Assembly (NCBI GenBank): GCA_016873375.1
Contig: VGXJ01000122.1
Span: 1-5,750, forward strand
Direction: 5' to 3'
Source: Phycisphaerae bacterium
GTDB lineage: Bacteria > Planctomycetota > Phycisphaerae > Phycisphaerales > SM1A02
Length of the DNA: 5,750 bases
The position numbers were made by a program, and so were the translations under genes. The notes under the pieces were generated by a model. The model searched no databases. It was not told the DNA's origin and saw only the letters and a list, made by a program, of their open reading frames with translations. How positions within the stretch are numbered: position 1 is the first letter of the stretch; every line of letters begins with the position of its first letter. This document shows positions 1 through 4,914 of this stretch, one piece after another.

Positions 1-1221
1 CCAGGTTCCCCGCGTGACTGCAGCCGATGCTGGTGCAGCTCGACGATTCTTGTTCACCACGCCGAACTCAGAGAGATCAGGGGCTGGACGCGCCGGGATC
101 TCCACGCCGGCGAAGTCGCCAATGCGCTTCCAGCGATCAGCATCGAGCCCCGCGACGAAAGTCACGCTCTGGGCCTTGCCGCCACCATGGCCAGCGCGAC
201 CCACGCGATGCACGAAGTCCTCGAGCATGATCGGCACGTCGTAGTTGATGACCGCTTTGATGGCAGGGACATGCAGGCCGCGTGCGGCAACATCGGTCGC
301 CACGAGCACCTTGGCCGAACCTGAGGCGAAGGCCTCAAGTGCTTGGTTACGACGAGTCTGCGACAGGTCGCCATGCAGCATCGCCACCGCGACTCCATGA
401 CGGCGCAGCGCACCCTCGACCCAACCGACGCGGCGACGCGTGCGGCAGAAGACTGCGACGCCGTTGCGGCGCTCGTGCTTGAGCCACCAGAGCAGCATGG
501 CGACCTTGTGCTCATCCTGGACGAGGTAGGCGTCGTGGCCAGCCTCTGTGGCAGGAGCGTTCTGGCGACCGACACCGACCTCGACGGGGTCGGTGCCAAG
601 CAGGCCAAGCACGGTGTCGCGCAGCGTTCGCGGCATCGTGGCGCTGAACGCCATGGTGATGCGGTCGCCGGGCGCACGCTCGAGGATCTGCATGACCTGC
701 GGCAAGAACCCCATGTCGCTCATGCGATCGCCTTCATCGATGATCGCATGCGTGAGGTATGCCAGCGTCACAGCGTCGTCGTCAAGCAATTCACGCACAC
801 GGCCGGGCGTCCCAATGAGGACATCGATGCCCCGCGAGACGGCTTCCTTCTGTGGAGCGATGGCGCTCTTGCCATAGACGCACGCCACGCGAAGCACCGT
901 GCCGCGTACGAGGAGCTGCAGGTCCTTGGCGACCTGCTGGGCGAGTTCACGCGTGGGCACGAGCACGAGCGCACGTAGGCGCTCGCGGGGATCGATGCCT
1001 TGCCCGCGGCGGCGGCGCGGTGGCGTGGTGATGAGGGCGTCGAGCACCGGGAGCGCGTACGCATAGGTCTTGCCGCTGCCGGTGGGCGCCAGCGCGAGCA
1101 CCCCCTTCCGGGCTGCAGCAGCCTCGATCGACTGCGCCTGGACGGGCGTGGCTTCATGGAAGCCCTGAGCATGGAGGGCACGGACCAGGATCGGCGACAG
1201 GGTGGTTTCGTCAAAGCGCAC
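1..1221 (-). CDS. DEAD-box ATP-dependent RNA helicase, RhlE-like (3' end cut by window edge)
   Basis: ATP-dependent RNA helicase, expected to unwind short RNA duplexes in the cytoplasm, for example in ribosome assembly or RNA decay. Read on the minus strand, the frame is open for 407 codons with no stop before the window edge, so the C-terminal tail is missing. Motifs in order, numbered from the GTG at 1221: Q motif around residues 8-32 (ATPVQAQSI), motif I APTGSGKT (45-52), Ia PTRELA (89-94), TPGR (138-141), motif II DEGD (162-165), motif III SAT (193-195), motif IV VAVFCRT (255-261), motif V ATDVAARG (308-315), motif VI HRVGRAGH (338-345). Two oddities: motif II is DEGD rather than DEAD, and motif VI ends in His345 where the family has Arg. 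The usual GG motif is also replaced by VYGKSA. The GTG start is chosen because VRFDETTLSP matches the usual RhlE N-terminus and avoids overlap with the divergent gene. An in-frame ATG at 1290 is the alternative and would overlap lemA. Helicase identity is firm; the subfamily is likely. Confidence 0.93.
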   Translation of the reverse strand, partial: MRFDETTLSPILVRALHAQGFHEATPVQAQSIEAAAARKGVLALAPTGSGKTYAYALPVLDALITTPPRRRRGQGIDPRERLRALVLVPTRELAQQVAKDLQLLVRGTVLRVACVYGKSAIAPQKEAVSRGIDVLIGTPGRVRELLDDDAVTLAYLTHAIIDEGDRMSDMGFLPQVMQILERAPGDRITMAFSATMPRTLRDTVLGLLGTDPVEVGVGRQNAPATEAGHDAYLVQDEHKVAMLLWWLKHERRNGVAVFCRTRRRVGWVEGALRRHGVAVAMLHGDLSQTRRNQALEAFASGSAKVLVATDVAARGLHVPAIKAVINYDVPIMLEDFVHRVGRAGHGGGKAQSVTFVAGLDADRWKRIGDFAGVEIPARPAPDLSEFGVVNKNRRAAPASAAVTRGTW

Positions 1222-1261
1222 GGCGTGAGCGTAGCCGGGCGCAGTACAGTGCCGCGGCACG
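1222..1261. promoter_or_regulatory. Divergent promoter region between helicase and lemA operon
   Basis: Only 40 bp separate the proposed GTG of the helicase from the ATG of lemA, so promoters for both directions must sit here or inside the flanking genes. On the plus strand TACAGT (1245-1250) lies 11 bases before the lemA ATG. On the minus strand TACGCT (1233-1228) lies 6 bases before the helicase GTG. Both fit the TANNNT form of a -10 box, which would give leaderless or nearly leaderless mRNAs. I see no convincing -35 partner at 17 bp for either, and no clear Shine-Dalgarno sequence before either start. The position is well supported; the exact boxes are inference. Confidence 0.5.
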
Positions 1262-1918
1262 ATGACTTCGGTCGCTCTCTTCTCTGTCATGCCGGGGTTC
1301 CTGGCCGCCTCCACGATGCTCGTGGTCGTGCTGGCGGTGCTCATCCTGCTGGCCGCTCCGTTGATCTGGTTGGTCGTGGCCTACAACCGGCTCGCACGGC
1401 TACGGGTGCGCTGCGAGAACGCCTACAGCCAGATCGACGTGCAGCTCAAGCGGCGGTTTGACCTTGTTCCCAACCTGGTTGAGGCGGTCAAGGGGTACAT
1501 GGTGCACGAACGCCAGACGCTTGAAGCGGTCATCCGGGCCCGTGCTGCAGCGGTCGATGGTTTGCGAGGAGCGTCGGGAGCCATGCATGGCGGTGTGGTC
1601 GGCATGGGCGCCCTCGCAGTCGCCAGTGGACAGCTCGATGCGGCGCTTGGCCGGCTCTTCGGCATCATGGAGCGATACCCGGACCTGAAGGCCGACCAAA
1701 ATGCCCTGCAGCTGCAAGAAGAATTGGTGCACACCGAGAATCGAATCGCCTTCGCGCGCCAGGGCTACAACGACAGCGTGCAGTCCCTGAACGCAGAGAT
1801 CGCGATGTTCCCCACCAATGTGGTCGCCGGGCTCTTCGCCTTCCGGACCATGCCGATGTTTGAGGCTGCCGACCAGGAACGCGCAGTCGTGCGGGTCGAC
1901 CTAGGTGAGGCACCATGA
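1262..1918 (+). CDS. lemA: LemA family membrane protein
   Basis: A 218-residue LemA-family protein: one N-terminal membrane segment followed by a long helical domain. The hydrophobic segment covers about residues 19-40, followed by YNRL (41-44), the conserved helix AYSQIDVQLKRRFDLVPNLV (54-73) and the second block from YPDLKAD (139-145) through LQEEL (151-155), TENRIAFARQGYN (158-170) and FP (183-184). Usual members are about 185-200 residues, so the N-terminus may be slightly long. ATG codons at 1289 and 1316 are in frame and would give 209 or 200 residues. I prefer 1262 because TACAGT lies 11 bases upstream, but no start has a Shine-Dalgarno sequence. Its stop overlaps the next gene's start by ATGA. 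The biochemical role of LemA proteins is poorly defined; pairing with an M48 peptidase, as here, is common and suggests a partner or regulator at the membrane. Confidence 0.92.
   Translation: MTSVALFSVMPGFLAASTMLVVVLAVLILLAAPLIWLVVAYNRLARLRVRCENAYSQIDVQLKRRFDLVPNLVEAVKGYMVHERQTLEAVIRARAAAVDGLRGASGAMHGGVVGMGALAVASGQLDAALGRLFGIMERYPDLKADQNALQLQEELVHTENRIAFARQGYNDSVQSLNAEIAMFPTNVVAGLFAFRTMPMFEAADQERAVVRVDLGEAP
1903..1910 (+). promoter_or_regulatory. Shine-Dalgarno sequence of the M48 peptidase gene
   Basis: AGGTGAGG lies four bases before the ATG at 1915, inside the last codons of lemA. It is the clearest ribosome-binding site in the window. Together with the ATGA overlap it fixes the start of the peptidase and suggests its translation is not wholly dependent on ribosomes finishing lemA. 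Confidence 0.6.
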
Positions 1919-3843
1919 AGGACTTCTTCGATCACCAAGAACGTGCGCGGCGCTCGACTTGGTGGCTTGGGCTCTTCTTCGTGCTCGGCGTGGTGGGCAC
2001 GGTTGGATCGCTTTTGCTCCTGGTCGGGGCAATCGCGCTCGTCAAGGCCAAGGGTTCGGCATCGGTCGAGTCGATGGATGACTTGGTGCGCCCTGAACTT
2101 GGTTGGGCTTGGGCCGTAGCAGGCCTGGCCACGCTGGTCATCCTGCTCGTGAGCCTCAATCGGCTCTGGCAGTTGTCGCGCGGCGGCGGAGCCGTTGCCG
2201 AGATGCTGGGCGGTCGGTTAGTCGACCGTCGCACCACGGATCCAGCCGAGCGACGGCTGCTCAACGTGGTCGACGAGATGGCCTTGGCTAGCGGTGTTCC
2301 AGTGCCACCGGTCTATGTGCTCGAAGAGGCATCGATCAACGCCTTTGCTGCCGGGACGACTCATGCTGACGCCGCGCTTGGCGTGACGCGAGGGTGCATC
2401 GAACAGCTTGATCGCGATGAATTGCAGGGCGTGATCGCCCATGAGTTCAGCCATGTCTTCCACGCCGACATGCGCATCAACGCCCGCACCGCTGCGGCGA
2501 TTGCCGGGATCATGGCCATCGCCACCATCGGCTATGTGCTGGTGCGGTTCGTGGGGCCTTCGATCGCGCGCTCGGGTGGTGGTGGTCGCAAGAACAACGG
2601 CGCTGGCATCGGGGTGGCGATCATCCTTGCGGGACTTGTGCTCATGGTTGTTGGCTTCGGTGGATCGCTCTTTGGCACGCTTCTGCAGGCAGCCATGAGC
2701 CGCCAGCGGGAGTACCTCGCCGATGCGAGTGCCGTGCAGTACACGCGCAATCCACGCGGGATTGCCGGGGCCCTGCGCAAGATCAAGGCAAGTTCGCGTG
2801 CGCCGATCCACTCTTCGCACGCGCGTGACATGAATCACTTCTTCTTCGCCAACGCAGCGGAGCGCTGGCTCTCGACGCACCCGCCGCTTGATGAGCGAAT
2901 CCGGCGGATCGAAGGCTTGCCTGATGATGCACCTGTCGTGGTTGATGGGACCGGCACACCGCCGAGCGCCACGACATTCGATCCATCACAGCGCTTCAAT
3001 CAGTACACGCAGGCTGGCGCACGTGGTTTGGTGGGGTCTATCGGCACGATGTCCGTAGCGCCTGTGGCCCAGGCGACGCCATCCGTCACACCCCCGCCAC
3101 CCGTGCTTGTGGAAGGCGCACCATCGCTCAATGATGCCGCGCATGATCCCGCGATGGCACCTGCGATCATCGCGTGCCTCCTCCTGTCGAAGCAGACTGC
3201 CCTGCGCGAGCGCCAGCTCACCATGGTGGCAGGCGTGCAAGGTGAGTGGTCGAGGCAGGTCGTGGCCCTCGCACCCCTGATTCTGTCGCTCAAGGCTCAT
3301 GCACGCTGGGAACTCTTCGACCTTGCATGCCCGACCTTGATCCAAGTCGGACCTGGACCCTATCGCGCGATGCGACAGGTGTGGGAGCAGATCGTCCGAG
3401 CTGACGGGTCGGTCTGCCTCGAGGAATGGACGATCATCAACGCACTCCGGTGCCATGTTGAGTCGCAGTGGTCCACGCGATCGATCGGTGAGCCGCGACT
3501 TCGTGCCCGCGAACTCGAGACCGAGATTCGCTCGGTGCTCTGGACCCTCGCTGCCAGCACGGGCCCGGGTGAACGCGCAGAACGGGCCTTCAATGCCTCG
3601 ATCATCCTGGTTCGGATGAAGCCCGGCGTTCCGCAAGGTCGACCAAGCCTCGAGGCGTTCGCCACGGCCATTGCCCGCATCGGTTCCGCCATGCGCTTCA
3701 TGGATCGACGCCTGCTGGTGTCGGCATGCCTGGAGTGCATCACGAACGATCAACGCGTCACGGATCAGGAAATCGAGCTCGTGCGTGCGATCTGCGACTC
3801 GCTTGGCTGTCCTGTGCCGCGACTGGGCTTGAGTGCGGCATGA
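1915..3843 (+). CDS. Membrane M48 family zinc metallopeptidase with C-terminal TerB-like region
   Basis: A 642-residue integral-membrane zinc endopeptidase related to HtpX/Ste24. The HEFSH motif (176-180) supplies two His zinc ligands and the catalytic Glu177. The third ligand is probably Glu266 in REYLADASAV (265-274), a typical M48 block, and STHPPLDERIRRI (320-332) is the usual end of the peptidase domain. Predicted membrane segments lie at about 17-43, 64-82, 192-214 and 229-256, the last two flanking a Gly-rich loop (221-232). HtpX itself is near 290 residues, so about 300 residues are extra: a Pro-rich linker (about 380-402) and a helical domain (about 408-640). That domain has two acidic stretches, VRADGSVCLEEW (494-505) and ITNDQRVTDQEIELVRAI (609-626), resembling TerB-like repeats. 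It is ATGA-coupled to lemA upstream and to the pyroglutamyl-peptidase homologue downstream. The peptidase call is firm, membrane quality control is inferred from the family, and the TerB resemblance is tentative. Confidence 0.94.
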   Translation: MKDFFDHQERARRSTWWLGLFFVLGVVGTVGSLLLLVGAIALVKAKGSASVESMDDLVRPELGWAWAVAGLATLVILLVSLNRLWQLSRGGGAVAEMLGGRLVDRRTTDPAERRLLNVVDEMALASGVPVPPVYVLEEASINAFAAGTTHADAALGVTRGCIEQLDRDELQGVIAHEFSHVFHADMRINARTAAAIAGIMAIATIGYVLVRFVGPSIARSGGGGRKNNGAGIGVAIILAGLVLMVVGFGGSLFGTLLQAAMSRQREYLADASAVQYTRNPRGIAGALRKIKASSRAPIHSSHARDMNHFFFANAAERWLSTHPPLDERIRRIEGLPDDAPVVVDGTGTPPSATTFDPSQRFNQYTQAGARGLVGSIGTMSVAPVAQATPSVTPPPPVLVEGAPSLNDAAHDPAMAPAIIACLLLSKQTALRERQLTMVAGVQGEWSRQVVALAPLILSLKAHARWELFDLACPTLIQVGPGPYRAMRQVWEQIVRADGSVCLEEWTIINALRCHVESQWSTRSIGEPRLRARELETEIRSVLWTLAASTGPGERAERAFNASIILVRMKPGVPQGRPSLEAFATAIARIGSAMRFMDRRLLVSACLECITNDQRVTDQEIELVRAICDSLGCPVPRLGLSAA

Positions 3844-4463
3844 GGATCCTGCTTACGGCTTTCGAGCCCTTTGGGGGCAGTGACCGCAATCCGACCATCG
3901 AGATCGCCCGATCGATCGGTGATTCCATGCCATGGATCAGCACGGCCGTGTTGCCTGTGGTGACGGGCGTCGGTGGGGGCAGTGCGTGGGCGACGCTCCT
4001 GCCGCTCTTGGACGACTCCTGGGATGCTGTCGTCCATCTTGGTGAATCAGCCAAGGCGACCGCGATCATGGTCGAGCGCGTGGCTGTGAACCTGCGTGAC
4101 AGCAGCGTGGCGGACAACACCGGATCGATGCCTTGTGACGCCCCTGTCGTCGATGGTGGACCTGCCGCGCACTTCGCCACGCTGCCGGTGCGAGATTTGG
4201 TCGCTGCATCGCTCATGGTCGACGTTCCGGCCGCCTTGAGCCTGAGCGCCGGTACGTTCCTCTGCAATGAGACGATGTACCGGACGCTGCATGAGGTTCA
4301 TGGCGCCAAGCATTCCACGTTGGCAGGATTCGTGCATGTGCCGCAGTTGCCTGAGCAGGCTTCCGTGCGAGGCGGGCCGAGCATGGATGCCGCGGTCATG
4401 GCGCGAGCCATTGGAGCCATGTTGAGCCGGCTCGGCGAAGGTCCTAGACTCGGGCAGGCATGA
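3840..4463 (+). CDS. Pyroglutamyl-peptidase I family (C15) cysteine peptidase homologue
   Basis: A 207-residue member of peptidase family C15, which removes N-terminal pyroglutamate from peptides in the cytoplasm; no signal peptide is visible. It opens with MRILLTAFEPFGG and NPT (18-20 region), the family hallmark. The catalytic triad can be placed at Glu79 (VERVAVN), Cys142 (GTFLCNETMY) and His166 (GFVHVP), each two residues earlier than the Glu81, Cys144 and His168 of the Bacillus enzyme. Length is close to the usual 200-220. The loop before the catalytic Glu reads HLGESAKATA instead of the usual HxGQAGGR type, so the Gln said to bind the pyroglutamyl ring is replaced by Glu69, and the Arg near residue 91 appears to be Ser89. 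Substrate preference may therefore differ. The start is taken at 3840, where the ATG overlaps the upstream TGA. The frame is open further upstream to 3726, but that part is unlike the family. There is no Shine-Dalgarno sequence, so coupled translation is likely. Confidence 0.9.
   Translation: MRILLTAFEPFGGSDRNPTIEIARSIGDSMPWISTAVLPVVTGVGGGSAWATLLPLLDDSWDAVVHLGESAKATAIMVERVAVNLRDSSVADNTGSMPCDAPVVDGGPAAHFATLPVRDLVAASLMVDVPAALSLSAGTFLCNETMYRTLHEVHGAKHSTLAGFVHVPQLPEQASVRGGPSMDAAVMARAIGAMLSRLGEGPRLGQA
4422..4450 (+). promoter_or_regulatory. Candidate internal sigma70-type promoter before the lipoprotein gene
   Basis: TTGAGC (4422-4427) and TAGACT (4445-4450) are separated by exactly 17 bp, a good fit to the -35/-10 pattern. 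Nine bases follow before the ATG at 4460, so a transcript from here would have almost no leader. The site lies within the last codons of the pyroglutamyl-peptidase homologue and could let the lipoprotein, and perhaps lipA, be expressed apart from the operon. It is a pattern match only. Confidence 0.45.
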
Positions 4464-4873
4464 CGCGACCCATCCTTCTTGTTCTGGTGCTTGTCGTGCT
4501 CATGGTGTGGACGGCATCATGCGCCACGGTTGCAGGACCAGCACCGGTGGTCACCACCATCGTCACCAAGCAACTGCCTGGTCCGTGGACCATCGTCGAT
4601 GGTGGAACGGCGTTCTTCAAGGCTGAGGCTGTGCTCTTCTCAGCTGATGGTCGCATTCGCATCACGCGCGAGGGCAAGCTTCGCCGCGGTACCTGGGCAA
4701 TGGTTGATGGAATGCTCGAGGTCAAGGGTGTTGAGCAGACCGCCAGGTTCGAGGTCACGCCGACGGCTGATGGCTTGGTGCTGAGCCCCTTGGTGGAGCG
4801 CCAGGGGACTTGGCGGCGCACGGATGTCCAAGTGACGCTTCGTGGCGCCCGGGTCCTGCCGACCACAGGGTGA
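4460..4873 (+). CDS. Small predicted lipoprotein of unknown function
   Basis: A 137-residue protein I do not recognise by name. It starts MTRP, followed by a strongly hydrophobic stretch (residues 5-17) and a lipobox-like WTASC with Cys21 as the likely lipidated residue. The -3 residue is Thr, which is less typical than Leu. The N-terminal charge is only one Arg, so a plain membrane anchor is the alternative. The mature part (22-137) looks like short beta strands: PGPWTIVDGG, the RIRITREGKL region, RRGTWAMVDGMLEV and GLVLSPLVERQGTW. The repeated pattern of Gly-x-Trp followed by Asp-Gly and a strand recalls small lipocalin-like or META-like beta folds, but no family can be assigned. The ATG overlaps the preceding stop as ATGA, making it the last gene of the four-gene run. 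A promoter-like pair just upstream could also drive it separately. It probably faces the periplasm. Confidence 0.75.
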   Translation: MTRPILLVLVLVVLMVWTASCATVAGPAPVVTTIVTKQLPGPWTIVDGGTAFFKAEAVLFSADGRIRITREGKLRRGTWAMVDGMLEVKGVEQTARFEVTPTADGLVLSPLVERQGTWRRTDVQVTLRGARVLPTTG

Positions 4874-4896
4874 TTCCACCCGCAGACTGGTCGGCC

Positions 4897-4902
4897 TAGA
4901 CT
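4897..4902 (+). promoter_or_regulatory. Candidate -10 box of lipA
   Basis: TAGACT lies 12 bases before the lipA ATG, in the 41-bp gap after the lipoprotein gene. The same octamer, CCTAGACT, precedes the lipoprotein start at 4443-4450. At 17-bp spacing the -35 position reads TTCCAC (4874-4879), a weak match, so activity may depend on an extended -10 or another factor. The expected leader is about 5 bases, too short for a Shine-Dalgarno site. No terminator hairpin is visible in this gap, so read-through from the upstream operon is also possible. Confidence 0.45.
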
Positions 4903-4914
4903 GAACGGTCCACC

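Noticed and set aside
162..677. 171-codon minus-strand open frame overlapping the helicase in another frame
   Set aside because: It is an out-of-frame reading of the same strand; the true helicase frame runs through it continuously to the window edge.
343..978. 211-codon plus-strand open frame opposite the helicase
   Set aside because: Antisense to helicase motifs Ia through IV, which are all readable on the minus strand; no protein-like motif in this frame.
2218..2880. 220-codon minus-strand open frame opposite the M48 catalytic domain
   Set aside because: It covers the HEFSH-encoding region in antisense; the His- and Arg-rich translation has no family features.
2986..3753. 255-codon minus-strand open frame opposite the M48 C-terminal region
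   Set aside because: Shadow of a coherent plus-strand gene; no motif, no upstream signal, and composition typical of a reverse frame.
3726..3839. Longer start for the C15 peptidase gene at ATG 3726
   Set aside because: The extra 38 residues overlap the M48 coding sequence and do not resemble the family, whose N-terminus is the MRILLTAFEPFGG segment starting at 3840.
4884..4903. Direct repeat AGACTG twice, 14 bp apart, as a possible operator before lipA
   Set aside because: Six-base repeats occur by chance, and one copy is simply part of the TAGACT box.
4874..4914. Terminator between the lipoprotein gene and lipA
   Set aside because: No stem-loop with a T-run is visible in the gap; only a short AGACTG direct repeat (4884-4889 and 4898-4903), which is too short to interpret.
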